A stretch of DNA of 64,000 nt from Ecdyonurus torrentis (GCA_949318235.1 OX439132.1:19479533-19543532); one strand, 5' to 3'. Counted from the stretch's first letter, positions 13,980-27,009 are shown. Program-made: numbers and translations. Notes: a model not told the origin generated them from the letters alone.

Positions 13980-14054
<75 letters not shown>
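13980..14054. repeat. (CT)n microsatellite
   Basis: This is a pure CT array of about 75 bases. Confidence 0.95.
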
Positions 14055-14057
<3 letters not shown>

Positions 14058-14994
14058 GCTATTCATGTTTACAACGTTTTCATGCAGTAGCACGTCTTAA
14101 AATTGATACAAAAATCAATAGTTAAGGCAATCATAGACCGCTGTCACAAACTTTATTTTTTTTTCTTATCTCTTTACCTTCTCTCTTTATATATATTATT
14201 ATTTATTTAATAGCTTTTGGTATCATATATCAATAGTTTTATATTTCTTCCCCCCTAAAGTATAATTTTACATATCAAGTTTCATATTTTATAACTAAAT
14301 CGTTTATTTTTCCTGTTATTAAAATATATATTTTATGATGGGAACTAACAGTAAATCTTGGATTATTTAAATTTTATATATATTGTATAAAGAAAAGATC
14401 TATAGTCGATTAAAAGCTATTACTTATATTATTTTATTTCATTTTTTTTTATCACAAATGTTGTAAATAAAATGCAACTTACATGTCCAAATAAATTTAT
14501 ACATTAAGTTAATGGAATTAACTTGTACCTACAGTTTGCAGTAAGAGCAAAAGTAACCAGATCAAAATTTCATCTCAATTTTATGTTAACTGTACGAACA
14601 TAAATGTTTTACGACTGTCATCTTACTGTGATTTCTCAAACAGGGGAAAATTTGATATTTTTGTAACTTTCTAACTTTTATATGTTTCTATAATTTGAAG
14701 CTTCTATTTTATTTTATAACTATATGATTAAATGTTAATAGTGGAAAAACAATTTTTAATAAAACAAAATTAATTTAGATACTATATATAGAAAAATACA
14801 TTTAGTTAGGTAAACTACTCTAAAATTAAATTTATATTAAATTAATTGATTAGCATTCAAATATTATATAAAAATGAAAAATTATAAATAATATAAATTA
14901 TTTAAAAAAAATATATAAGCAAGAAAAAATAACTTGATGTTTTTTTTTTGTAGGATAGGATTCTTTCAAAAGAGAGTTCGTTAAAAACTAAACA

Positions 14995-15353
14995 AACTGC
15001 TAGCAGACGACTTTGTGTTCTTGTCTTGATCTAACATGCTTTCTTATGAGGTAATGGTGCAGCTATAACTTGAGTTCAAATTTTTTATCGATAAGAAATT
15101 TTTTACTGCAGCTTACTGATGATCTCAGCTTGTGAATTGCTGAATTTCAAGTCTACTGGATGAAACATTAATTAGTAACCAAATTAGATGAAATTCAAGA
15201 AAAACAAAAACATTCAGGTGTAATAATAAGCTACAGTAAAGATTTCTGTTTCTAGAAATGATTTTAAGTCAAGTTAGTGACTACTTTATTTTCCCATAAG
15301 AAAGCACGCACGTTAAATCAAGACTGGAACACAAAATCGTTTGCTAGTACTTT
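14995..15353. mobile_element. palindromic MITE, about 360 bp
   Basis: The left arm starts CTGCTAGCAGACGACTTTGT and continues GTCTTGATCTAACATG and CTTTCTTATG. The right arm carries CATAAGAAAG, CGTTAAATCAAGACTGG and ACAAAATCGTTTGCTAGTA. Further paired blocks (CTGCAGCTTA / TAAGCTACAG) lie nearer the centre. It ends about 580 bases upstream of the CUB exon, inside its upstream intron. Confidence 0.8.
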
Positions 15354-15930
15354 TTTTATTTATTATTATTATTATTAGTATTGTTAGCATATTATTTTGT
15401 TTATTTTCTCACTAAAACCTCTTTTTGCAAGTCTTCTATTGTAGCTTACTGTCAAACAGTTGGGTTAAATTAAGGTGTTTGTAATCTGATTTTGCCTATA
15501 AAAACTGTTAATTATTATTATTATCATGTAAGTAGTTGTATACTTTTTGTTGCCTCGAAATAAAAAAAGTTTATTATTATAATCAATGTAACTATCAGTA
15601 ATAGTACAAGCATCAGTAATATTTAAAGTAAAGAGAAAAAAACAAACAATATTATTGATCATAAATAAAAAATTAAAGTGTAACTATTTTGTATCTTTCC
15701 TTATCTATAGTATTTACCCTAAGGCTTACAGTTAGAAAAGAAAGTGAATCTATTTTATCTTCACCTTACATAAACGCAAAAACATTCCACTTTTCTAATC
15801 TTTAGAAAACCTAAAAAACAAGAAAATAACATTAAGGAAAAAGTTACGTATATACGTTGTATTTATATGTAGAATATTATTTGAAAAAGTATTAAGAATT
15901 AAATCTTGTAATGTATTTGTTGTGTTTCAG

Positions 15931-16111
15931 CGTGCGAATGTATTCAGTTTACCAGTACATTCGGCAAACCTGCTGGAGTGTTTTCAAGCCCAGATTTCCC
16001 CAAGCCCTATGAGGATAACATCGAGTGTCTCTTACTATCTTTTGTCGCCCGGAGAGATCAAATTGTCGAGCTCACTTTCAGAGAATTTGATGTGCAGAAA
16101 ACTCATCTTGA
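15931..16111 (+). CDS. internal exon encoding part of a CUB domain (SOL-1/NETO-like extracellular protein)
   Basis: This internal exon of 181 bases is bounded by an acceptor (TTGTGTTTCAG, ending at 15930) and a strong donor (GTAAGT, starting at 16112). Its open frame starts after two bases, so the upstream intron is phase 1, and it ends two bases into a codon, so the downstream intron is phase 2. The roughly 59 residues begin CECIQFTSTFGKPAGVFSSP and end in REFDVQKTHLE. They show CUB-domain hallmarks: an early Cys, a GVFSSPDFPKPY turn (compare the family G-x-F-x-S-P-x-Y-P), a second Cys in NIECLL, then I-V-E-L-x-F-x-x-F-D. The second half of the domain must lie on another exon. CUB domains fold as extracellular beta-sandwiches. 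The sequence feels closest to SOL-1/NETO-type receptor auxiliary proteins, but that is a recollection and not a search result. Local base composition is clearly less AT-rich than the flanks. Confidence 0.85.
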
Positions 16112-17588
16112 GTAAGTAATTATACTTCAAATTAATTAGCGAATTTAATAATATGTTCTCTTTATATATATATGTATATATATAAAGACAATTTTTCATC
16201 ATGATTGAACAAATAAATTAAGTGCTAAAAGTTTCCATGTTTAATATATGCGTACAAGGGTAAATTTTGAAGGGTAATTTAGAAATATTTTATTATATGA
16301 AGTCGTTTTCTTATATTTTGAAATGAAAACAACGTTATTAACAGTAACGAGTAATGAAATGTTAAAAATACGAAGTATTTATTGATTTATGGGAATTGTT
16401 GGAAAGATAAAGTTAAAAGCTATCCATTTTTGAAGTTTGTTAGGAGAGTTGGTGTTATTGATAGTGAGATATTTAATGTAAAATTTGCAACATTATTTAA
16501 ATGAGAATCAATTATATTTTTATAGTTTTTCTGTAATATCTCAATATTTTTTGTTTTGTTTCTAAAAGCATTAATATTAGTCTATAAACCATATACAGAA
16601 TCATTTACAGCAATAAATGAATAGATAATATATTTCAAAACGATAGTAACTAACGTACAAAAAAAAAACTACGCACCATTTTTCATAAATTTTAAATAAA
16701 ATGGTGTGTTGATGGTTATATTAATATTGTTACTTAATCATAACATAATAATAAGGGGAAAAACTTCTGTAGTTACAAAATGCAATAAAAATTGTACGTA
16801 CTCCTTACGTAATAATCTTTGTTTCAGAAACAATTTAACTCTTACAAATTAAGTAAATAATGCATTGCCTCTCATATTTCTTTGCAGAGTGCATTAAATA
16901 CTATTTACTAAGTACTATTTATTAAAAATTTCAATTTTAATAATATTCTAACACTTTGAACAATTTTAATATGCAAATTTTACTGTAAATTATAAAATAA
17001 GACTTTAATATACAAAAACCAACAAATTTGAGCATGAATAATAAATCACTAATAATAAAATATCACAAAGTAAGGAACATCGACATATTTCACAAAGCAA
17101 ACACTTAAGATTTAAAGGACTTATATTTCAACTATGACTTTTAAACTTTTTAATCTTTTTTTTTAATCTTTTTTTTTTTTTTTACGATGGTTGTTGAATA
17201 TAAGTTAGCCGTTGCCGTTGGAAATTTTTTTATCCATCTCTCTCTCTCTTTCTTTTGCTACTCTCCCCACCCTCTTCTTATATAATAAAAGTGATATAAT
17301 TGAATCTTACATTTAAGCTCTTTTCTATCTTCAAGTTTTAAAACTTAAGTCATTATTATATATTATAAGGATATTAATACTTGAAAATTTTGCCATCAAT
17401 ATACCACAAAAATCAAATACAATAAATTCTTACTTTGAATAAAATGTAAAATTGTGAAACTTATACTTTGTGATGTGATGACAATGAAAGACAGACAATA
17501 TCTTCTAAACTTTATATAAAGTATAAGTATGAATGAAATGAGTTGAATTGTAAGTGAAACAATATAATATATAGAAGCAGTAAAGGTA
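16112..17588 (+). other. start of the intron following the CUB exon
   Basis: This AT-rich sequence begins with the GTAAGT donor. It contains a perfect small hairpin, TCTTTATATATATA paired with TATATATATAAAGA, at 16158-16188. I saw no second CUB exon here. Confidence 0.5.
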
Positions 17589-18188
17589 TACAGTCTGTGC
17601 CACCTAAGGATGTTCGCGATTAATCGAAATCGAGCTACGAGCCAATAGACGCTGAAGCGCTCAAGGTTGCTAGGAGGTGGGGTAATGTTAACTAAATGGC
17701 GAGTTTTTAAAGGCCGGCGCAGCCGTCAATCGGTCCCGGAGCGACAGTGAGCGATAGCTATCGCTCGATTTCTATTGGCTGTTAGTTTTGGATAACGGTG
17801 CATGCAGTCGCAAATTTAACTCTGTCGGCCCGTGCGAAAAAGTCCGACAAAGTTAGAAAATTTCTAACTTTTTGCGATAACTCGCGCGACCGCATCCAAT
17901 AGAATGTGTGCGATTAAGCAAAGCGAGCGACAGCCAATGAAACAGTGTAACGTCACATATCAAGCGCATGCGCAGTGCCGGTAAGCTAGCGCTCGGGCTC
18001 ACTCGGGCTGGCTCGGGAATTCTCAATCGGACTTGTAAACATGCTCCGATAACATGACGGCTGCGCTACCTTATCGGACGGAGCCAATCGCTCTACAATC
18101 GGTTCTTTTCGCACCGCGACCGATTGACGGCTGCGCCGGCCTTAAAATGCTCTCTAATTGGTCGCATCCTTAGGTGGCGCAGACTGTA
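17589..18188. mobile_element. TA-flanked MITE carrying a nested palindrome (copy 1 of family)
   Basis: The terminal inverted repeat CAGTCTGTGCCACCTAAGGATG is nearly perfect at both ends, with TA outside each end, as for Tc1/mariner-type insertions. The sequence just inside the ends (GAGCCAATAGACGCT, GGAGGTGGGGTAATGTTAAC, TAATTGGTCGCATCC) matches the shorter relative at 38753-38916 read on the other strand. The central 430 bases are absent from that relative and form a separate nested palindrome. Six CCAAT boxes occur within 600 bases. It abuts an AG array directly. Confidence 0.88.
17712..18141. mobile_element. GC-rich palindromic element nested in the MITE
   Basis: The ends are exact inverted copies, GGCCGGCGCAGCCGTCAATC on the left and its complement on the right. 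TTAAA lies on both sides (17707-17711 and 18142-18146), a 5-bp duplication. Removing the insert plus one TTAAA restores GAGTTTTTAAAATGC, which aligns with the empty site of the family member at 38753. The element is unusually GC-rich for this window and has no reading frame. Confidence 0.85.
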
Positions 18189-18189
18189 G

Positions 18190-18298
<109 letters not shown>

Positions 18299-18299
18299 T

Positions 18300-19053
18300 T
18301 TTGTTTAAACTGAATATTTAATATTCTCACCACAACTATTAAACTGTTATTACACTTCAATTTAAACGCAAGTGTTTACAATAAAATAAGATTTGAGCAA
18401 CATGTGCTGATATACTGTACGGATGATCATTTTACGTCAGCTGTAGCAATCGTAATTTTCATTTTTACTTCTATTTGGTATGTATATAAATATAGTTTTT
18501 ATACTTAATAGAGCTGATTTTAGAAGTTAATATTATGTCTGTATGTATCTTGGGTAAATATTCTTCATCATTTTAATGTAATTTTAATGATATATCATCT
18601 AGTTAGAAATTAATTGGTAATCATGAATTCAAACTTTCATTTAAAATTTGCCATATTAAAACCTTGTTACAATGTCTATATTACGGAACATTAGAACCTG
18701 AATAAAATTTAAAACAAAATTCTATTACGCATTCAAGTTCCTATACGCTTGAAATAGAAATTTTAAGAGGTTAAGAATTGACAATTGAAGCAAATAAAAT
18801 TTGTGCTTCCAAGAAACTTTTTAAGATACATTAGTGACAAAAATATGAAATAAAAATTATTACTTTTATTATTAAATCATGCATTAATTTTTTTCAATTA
18901 TGAAGTATTAGTGATAGGTATACTAGGGATTCCTTTTGCAATGTGTTTAATTTTTACACCAAATTTGTTTTCAAAATTCTCAATTTAATTTACTTTATAT
19001 TTTTCCAGTGTTGCAAGTTTAGTTATTAAATTATTTCCCCCCACCCACCCACC

Positions 19054-19114
<61 letters not shown>

Positions 19115-20260
19115 TTTCTTCCTTAAGAAAAGAAAATTTCATCACTATACATTTATGCAACAATAGAATCTATTCCAAAGCAAATCGTGTATTGTATAAA
19201 CAAATTTGATGTAAAAATTAAGTAATAGAAGGGATAATTCTAACTTTGCAAGTTCCATAAAGCAATGAATTGAAATTAATATATTGAATAAATGTTCAAA
19301 ACCTAATTAAAAAAAAAAAGTTTGCATTATTAATTAATTTTAAAAACTTCTATTATTTTGATTTTTGTTAAATATATAATTTAATTATAAAATTGTTCTT
19401 AATTGTATTAGAATTTTGCGCTTAAATTTATAGCATTACAATTATGTAAGTTTCCAAGTAAAAAAAAAAAAACAAAAAACAAACAAACATTTAATACAGT
19501 AATGCGCATTTTTTGCAATAGGAAAACTGAAAAGTAATGTCTCGTAATTTCATATTAAATTTATATTTCATATCCATTCAGGTATTAAAATATTACAAAT
19601 TAAGTAACATATCTTCCTTCAAGAATTTAAAGCAGACCAAAAATTAGTTAAATTTAGAATAATATTATTTTCTTATAAACGTATAAAAATACACAACAAC
19701 GTCAAAGCTTTCTTTTTGAACAACTTGTTATAATATTTTACTATTATATAGTATATATACGATCTCAAATTTCACGCAAAAGTTGGCAACGAAACGTCGC
19801 AACAAAACTGAATTATATCTTTCTCAAGTCTTGACAAGTTACTAGAAAATATAGAAATGTTGTCAGCATCTGACAATAATATGTTTTATAAGAGTAATAT
19901 ATAACAAACAAAATATAAAAATATTATATTTTCTTTTTATTCGGTATTTGAATTTCTCATTTTTATTTTTAAATAAATTTCTATATAATATATTATATAA
20001 TATACATACTATAAAATAACGTATTTTAAATATTATCAACATATTGATTTTTGAGTGTTTATTTTCAACGTTGTAGTAAATATTCTCATATTTTAAAATC
20101 TCACTTTACAATAAAACAAGTGGAGAATCAACTTAAATTTACAGTGTTTACTTTATTGTATTTCTAAATAACGTTTGATAGACAAAACAAAAAAATGATG
20201 AAAATTATGTACACGTAAAGAGATGTGAACATTTGAAGTATTATAGATAATACATGGTTT
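18300..20260. other. AT-rich non-coding stretch
   Basis: Nothing gene-like was seen besides the TC array. Confidence 0.5.
19056..19111. repeat. (TC)n microsatellite
   Basis: This TC array is preceded by a CCCCCCACCCACCCACCC stretch. Confidence 0.93.
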
Positions 20261-20269
20261 TTAGTCAGG

Positions 20270-20430
20270 CTCGGACTGGCTATAAGAGTAGGTCCCCTTT
20301 GTTTGGAGGCCCCTAAGGCCCTAAAAGGGGCGTAACCAGGGTGTTTTACCCCTTTTGTGGCCTTCCTAGAGGGTGTTACGCCCCTTTCACGGACGTGGCC
20401 CTTTGAGTTCCAATCCAATCCCGTTTTAAG
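20270..20430. mobile_element. GC-rich fragment, probable decayed repeat element
   Basis: This is an isolated GC-rich island in AT-rich DNA that starts with CAGGCTCGGACTGGC. It contains an inverted repeat, AAAAGGGGCGTAAC at 20323-20336 and GTTACGCCCCTTT at 20375-20387. The minus-strand open frame over it has no recognised domain. The composition and the hairpin suggest a transposon fragment of unknown class. Confidence 0.45.
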
Positions 20431-20439
20431 TATATATAT

Positions 20440-22610
20440 AAATGTGTTTTGATAAGTCTAAAATATATTAAAATAACAATTAATGTGTACTAATTATGCT
20501 GCAAAGCATAATTTATTGTATATAGTTTAATTATTTATGTAATCCTAATCCTAAAATAACATTTATGCTCTATATGAATCAATGCAGCATTAATGACGTA
20601 ATTTGTTTTATCCAAGAGTCTGTATATTAATATGCACTTCTTATATACAAAACGTACATTATAAAGCTGTTGGAGTAACCCCATAAAAAGATGATAATAT
20701 AAACATCTTACGTAAATCAAAATGATATTCTTTCCTTTTTCTAATATATACTTACAGTATTACATGATGAAAAGATACATAGATACGATATAATCAGCTA
20801 AAAATTTTCTTTCTTTCTTTTCTTTTTTTTTTTTTTTTTTTTTTTAATACTTATATTTTTAATTTGTAGAATATCTTAAACTATTTTTTTTTCCTCTTCT
20901 CCTTCCTTTTAAATCTGTCTCTTGAAATGAAGCGTAACAAAATTTCGATACTCTTTGATTTGGTAGAGCAATCCATCTGCAATCGACTTTATATTACTTT
21001 GACGTGCTGACTTCATCATTCAGTCCCTGGTTTGAAGTATCTAATCGAGCTTGACAACTCACTTTCTACACGGGCGATTACAATATAAAGAGATATCGAT
21101 TTAAGTAAAATCGATTTAAATGATTTGTAAAGGTCAAAATATTCTATCAGTTTAAAATATATATTATTTATGACTATGAAGTGAGCATTTTTTTTAAAAG
21201 ATAAAGTAACAAGTTAAAAAAATATATAGTATTTTACGATTATAAAAATTCAATCATATAGTTTTAACTGAATAAAGTTATTGCATAAAAAAAAATCTTT
21301 GAAAAATATTAAATTGATATAATATTTTTTAACGTATAAAATTTTTTTTATTTCAAAAGTTTATCTCGTTTTTGACGTTTTACATAAAGACTATTTATTA
21401 TTCCTGCCAATAGATTTTTATATTCGTTTTTTAATATACAAAATAAACTAGATCAAATCATACAAACTTTTTTTACTATTATATATTTATACACTTTTTG
21501 TGGTTATTGATTAAAATATAAATTCTTTTTTTTTATAATAAAACTATAACTTATTTAAAAAACGATGATTCTTATGAATGATAAGATTACTTTTTCATGA
21601 ATATTTTATTACAAGGGAAAACTATGTTTAAATTATCTTTTATATTCCCAAGGAAAAAAAATTAATGCATTTTGAAATATGTAATAAAATTTATGTATTT
21701 AATGCAATATACTTTATTACTTAAAAATGTGCATAATTTAAACAAATATTTGAATAAATTGACTAAAATTTTCAATTGCATTTATTTGAAGCATTTATGA
21801 TTTCTTCAAAGATGGTTTGCATTCTTTTCTATAGTTGCAAAAAAGTCTTGCAAAAAGTTGAAAAAAAAAAGAGTCAACAAAATGCCCATAAGGTGATTAT
21901 TTGTTCTTCTGATTACTCCAATTGTAAGTTAAAAATAAATGTAAAAACTAGAACACATAAGTTCTACATAAATGTAGAACTTATTTTCTTAAAAATGTAA
22001 TTTAAAATTAATTCATACATAAAAACATATTGGTCACGTTACATGATAAAATTTGAAAGAAAAATATTTTACTCTACAAAAATTTATCCATATAATTAAA
22101 ATAAATTAACATATAATTTTAAGCTTCTTTATTATTCATGAGTTTAAACAAATGCCGAAGTCCTTTTGGAATTTATACCACAAGTTGTTAACTTTTGCAT
22201 AAATAGTTTCCTATTTGACAGAGGCTCTCTTAAAGTCGAAAACAATTCCTGTCAACATTACCACCATTCACTTTATTGTCTCTTTGCTAAGTTAAACTAC
22301 TTGCCTCGGACTTTTGTTGTATTTTTTTTTTACTGTGTTTTTACCGTAGCTTCAAGAACAATATATAAAAAAGGAGATTTAGTGAAACTAAACATACCTA
22401 GATTAATAATGGGCTGAGTTTAAAGCAAAGTAAATTTACATTTTTAATAACTAAACTTCCTTGCACAAAAAATGAGCATTAAATATAACAAAAATCAATA
22501 GAGATAGAAATCTATTTATAAATTTGAAATGTATAAGAAATGAAAGTAAAATTTTAACACTATGCATTTTTTTTTTTAATTGTTAAAAATAAAAAAGAAT
22601 TTTTAAACAT
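20440..22610. other. AT-rich non-coding stretch
   Basis: It holds the GCATAA repeat copy, a poly-T run near 20822-20845 and a small perfect hairpin (AAGTTCTACAT / ATGTAGAACTT) at 21959-21984. No gene was recognised. Confidence 0.45.
20490..20640. repeat. GCATAA-type short dispersed repeat, copy 2
   Basis: This copy shares CATTTATGCT and TCAATGCAGCAT...ACGTAATT in the same order with the 4960-5130 copy. It has no coding content. Confidence 0.4.
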
Positions 22611-22612
22611 AT

Positions 22613-22734
22613 TAATGCTGTTCGTAAACCCTGTTCTCTGCACCAAAAATGACGATCGCCTATGGTTATTCAAATGGAATGCGCATTTTTTGGTGCAAGA
22701 GAACAGGGTTTACGAACAGCATTATTTTGATTAT
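22613..22734. mobile_element. palindromic MITE, 122 bp, TA ends
   Basis: The left arm is TAATGCTGTTCGTAAACCCT followed by GTTCTCTGCACCAAAAA. The right arm is its near-perfect inverted copy ending ACGAACAGCATTA. The arms are about 40 bases each with a spacer of about 40 bases. The high arm identity suggests a young insertion. Confidence 0.85.
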
Positions 22735-23694
22735 CTTAGTACAATTTGAATTGCAAGTGAAAATAAAAGAAATTTCTTTTACTTATTTTTGTATGATTAT
22801 TTTCTGCTATGGTGGAGAAATTGCAGGAGTTCCAAAGGAGTTGATTTTTGTTTTTAAAATATAATTCAAATTCAATACAATATGTTTATTGACATCTATG
22901 TAGATCATGCATGATAACATATTATATTATGTTTCTGTAACAATAGAGCCACGTCATATTAAATCTACATACAGGAAGTACAGAAACACTCTCTGTCAAC
23001 GGTTAAACAATATAATACAATTGAAATTCATGACATGCATTACAATTTTTTTCATTGTTGCAAAAATCAGTTTTTTTTTTTTATCACTATTAAGATTGCA
23101 ATAAAAAAAAGATATAATGCAAGTTTTGAATTTGTAGTATATTTACAAAATATATATGCCTGTAAAATAACATATAAATCAAATTAACTATAATTTAGAA
23201 CTCAGATTTCATATCAACAACTTTTTTTTTAATAAATTCAGATACATCTATATTATTATTTATTTTACTGACATAATAGACCACTTACCATGAACGAACT
23301 TTTTAAAATAATTTGAAATATTCTTAATGCACTTCTTATGGAAAAATCATTTTCACTTACACGTTGCAACAATTAAAAACATTTCATTGCATGTCCATTA
23401 CAATATATATTCAGAATACAATATTTTAACATTTTTTTCAGTAAATTAAAAAAAAATTATAGAATGAACGAGGCAGAAAAAAAATCTCTTACGTAAGCAC
23501 ACAATTAAAAAGCATACTCATTTATGCAGCTTTATATAAAATAATTCTTTAATTTAAAAATAAAACACCTCTACACTTTTATTACATTAAAAAAATGAGA
23601 TAATAAATAAAAGTCTGAACTAACGATACATCGATGTCAGCTTAAAAAAAAAGGAAGAAAGAAAGAAAGAAAGTTACATCGTTTTTACGAGCAA

Positions 23695-23696
<2 letters not shown>

Positions 23697-23736
<40 letters not shown>
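23697..23736. repeat. poly-T tract
   Basis: This is a 40-base thymine run shortly after a GAAA tetranucleotide run at 23655-23672. Confidence 0.93.
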
Positions 23737-23740
<4 letters not shown>

Positions 23741-24073
23741 ACCCTTGTACTTTCACTAGACAAGATACTATTTTTTTTCTTTTTTTCTTACAGTTACGAT
23801 AATAAAGTTTCAATGGCGCAACGCAGTGGTTTACTTGACATACGTACACACGCAATAAAAACTATTAGATCTGCTTGAGACTCCCTAGGGTTACAACAAC
23901 AACAAAAATGTACTGATTTATTGTATTTCATTGCATTTCTCAAAGATTTCTTATTTTCTGTATTTCAAGTTTATTACTGTAACGGTAGAAAAAAAAAATC
24001 TTGGATTATAGTTTTATAGTTGGTCAACAGTAACGTACGTTGATGCATCATAATTCTCTCCCTTAGGAATTAG

Positions 24074-24078
<5 letters not shown>

Positions 24079-24107
<29 letters not shown>
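24079..24107. repeat. (TA)n array in a short palindrome
   Basis: The array is flanked by AGGCTTTATA on the left and TACATAAGCCT on the right, which are inverted copies. Confidence 0.8.
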
Positions 24108-24111
<4 letters not shown>

Positions 24112-24480
24112 AGCCTGTGGTATACTGGGTATTAATATAGTTTATATAAAATAATTATATACACTGTATAATATTATTTTAGGAAAAGTAATTTCGTTTT
24201 TGAATTTTCTTCTGTGTTGATTTCATTATTATTTATAATTTTATTATAAAATTGTGGGTAAAATTTTATTAAAAAAGATTAAAAAAGAGAAGATGCGGCT
24301 AGTATTTCTAGGAACTCTCAATTATGAATTATTTAATTGAAATTTTTTTAAATAAAAAGTGGGTTTCTTTGTTTTATTAAACAATAATGAATTACAAACA
24401 CTGAAAATAAAGAAACTTAAATTATTTTAACATTTTATAAAATAGATTGGTATATAATAATTTAAAATGTAAAATTTCAT

Positions 24481-24482
<2 letters not shown>

Positions 24483-24555
<73 letters not shown>
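24483..24555. repeat. (TA)n microsatellite
   Basis: This is a pure TA array of about 72 bases. Confidence 0.95.
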
Positions 24556-24559
<4 letters not shown>

Positions 24560-25147
24560 AATGTTTTATATTTAAATGTTTTGTTTTTGAACTAAATGAA
24601 GATTATTGAACAAAGCATATCTTAAATTAGATGCCTAGAATATTTGAAATACCATGTATAATAATAGTAAATTCAATACTGTACATAATGCAAAACTGTT
24701 CAAAATACAATAAAAATTTCCCTTAAATTACAAACAAAGGTAATTTTATAATATATACTTGGTATTACTGACAATTATAATATTAAACAAAACTGAATTT
24801 AAAATAATTATATACTTTGCTATACGATTTGACCACGTCATTTAAAAACTTAAAGATTAATTATTAATATATCTTTGTAAAAATATACTTTTATATCACC
24901 TAGAAACAAAATATTGAAACTACTTTATTATAAATATGTAAAATTAATTTCATTAGTATTTCATATTTAAATTGTTCGAGATATTGAGTATCATATGATC
25001 TGTAAGTAGGTCATTGTATCAGACAAACTTTTTTTTTTTCTTCCATCTAATGAAATATTGAAATATTTGAAATATAGTTCCATCTGAAAGCTTTTCATTC
25101 GGCAGCAAGCTGGTATAGCTGATGTGATGGTAATAAACCAATAAAGA

Positions 25148-25149
<2 letters not shown>

Positions 25150-25220
<71 letters not shown>
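25150..25220. repeat. (GA)n microsatellite
   Basis: This pure GA array of about 70 bases lies 225 bases from a CT array in the opposite phase at 25446. The two could pair as a large hairpin. Confidence 0.95.
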
Positions 25221-25222
<2 letters not shown>

Positions 25223-25320
25223 ATAGAGTTTTGCTTGAAAAAAGTTTTTTGATAAAAGCATGTTGTCTTCTTTCTCTTTTTTTTATATATATATTGTTGA
25301 TCACAAGCTACTCGAACAGG

Positions 25321-25343
25321 AAAAAAAAAAAAAAAAAAAAAAA
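25321..25343. repeat. poly-A tract
   Basis: This is a run of about 23 adenines between the GA and CT arrays. Confidence 0.92.
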
Positions 25344-25442
25344 CGTATATGACCACCTTGACGTCAAAGAAAACAATATTTTTCTAAAGCTTTCGATTTT
25401 TATTTCACTGTATAACAGGGATTTAATACTACAAAAGAATCA

Positions 25443-25445
<3 letters not shown>

Positions 25446-25517
<72 letters not shown>
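25446..25517. repeat. (CT)n microsatellite
   Basis: This is a pure CT array of about 72 bases. The open frames across it are repeat translations. Confidence 0.95.
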
Positions 25518-25518
<1 letters not shown>

Positions 25519-26931
25519 GACAAAGTTCTACTGTGAAATGTGTGTTTGCATTGCGCACCGGGAAATGTTTGCTACCTCTGAAAAAAGTGGGTTTACAATG
25601 TAGTACAGACCGTATGTTTTCCACCCGGCTTAAATAATTATACAGTACGGTAAAATTCTGTCTAAAAGTAAAAAAAAAAAAAAGTAGATATAAATTTATC
25701 CCTTTTTTAAAATCATTATTTAGTGTTCGTAAAGTTTACGTTGCTCTTTTCTCTTGGTTTAGCTATTTTGAAACATTGAATTTGAACCTGAACATTACCG
25801 TATTGCCAACAAATGTTGAAAAGTTAGAGTTCATAATATATATAAAATTCAATACCATGGAATTATAACAAATGTACTAGAATCAGAATGATAATTTTCA
25901 ATTTCATTTTATTTTGTTCTCAAATGGAAATTTCATATTTGAAACTCAATTATATAATCTTTAAAACAAGTAAGTTTACATAGTAAAGTATAACCAGTAA
26001 ACCCAAATAAATACGCAAAACAAATTTTCAAAAAGTATATTGAAATAAAGCCTCCTAAAATTGTACAAGCAAACAGAAAGAAAAATTTTATTACTGGAAT
26101 GAAAAATAATAAAAAACGAAATTATATAAACTGAATCCCAGTTGTAAAAAAAATATATGTATGAATGTATGAAAATGTTGATTATTTTGTAAAAAAAAAA
26201 AAGTAAAAAAGTATGCTAATGTAAAATAGTTCTCGCTTTTTCACAAGGAAAGCTCTAAGGTACAACACAAAATTTTGTTAAAATTAATTAATTTAAATTT
26301 ATAATAAGTGAAAAATTAAAACTTTTTTAATCCTTTTGTTTCCTCTGCAATAGTTATAATTGTAAATTTATTTAATATTACTGAAAATTAAATTAAAAAG
26401 CTAATTAAATATTAATGTTCATTGAAACAGCACAAACAAAGAAATATATTGAATAATTTTCTTGGTCTCTCGTCTAATGAATGAAATTAAATTTTATTTT
26501 GAAACCTTTTAGAAGGTAATAAATCACACGTATTAACATTTTTATTTAAAATATATATTTTATAGAAAACCTTTTGTCTAAAAATCATTAGAAATAAATG
26601 TCATCACAATGTACAGCAACTGGCAGACGAAATTTTATTCTATTGCTCGATTGTAATACAATGCATTCTTAAAAACTTAAAATGAAAACTTAGTTTGTTT
26701 TAAATATATTACATTTCCATGAGGAAATATTTTACAATTTTAATCACGGTGTCTATACTAACTTTAAGCTATCGCTAATTAGTGTAAAAATTAATGTCTA
26801 ATGTAACATTATTTCTTGCAAGCTCTTTAAAGAATTTCATTAAATTTATGGGCTAAAGTTACAGTTAGCAGTGAGTAAACCTTTCAAAGAATGTAAATAT
26901 TTATAGCATCCATCGCTTCAATTTGACATTG

Positions 26932-26934
<3 letters not shown>

Positions 26935-26976
<42 letters not shown>

Positions 26977-27009
26977 TCTCATTTTGTCTCATTTTGTCTC
27001 ATTTTGTGG
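26935..27009. repeat. (AG)n array followed by a 10-bp tandem repeat
   Basis: About 36 bases of AG are followed by three copies of the decamer TCTCATTTTG. Confidence 0.9.

Noticed and set aside
15922..16119. 65-codon plus-strand frame starting MFQRANVFSL
   Set aside because: It overlaps the CUB exon in the wrong frame and runs through both splice sites; the CUB frame has family motifs and this one has none.
22166..22417. 83-codon plus-strand frame
   Set aside because: It has mixed composition but no domain, no splice sites in a compatible phase and no upstream promoter signals; AT-rich chance frames of this size are expected.
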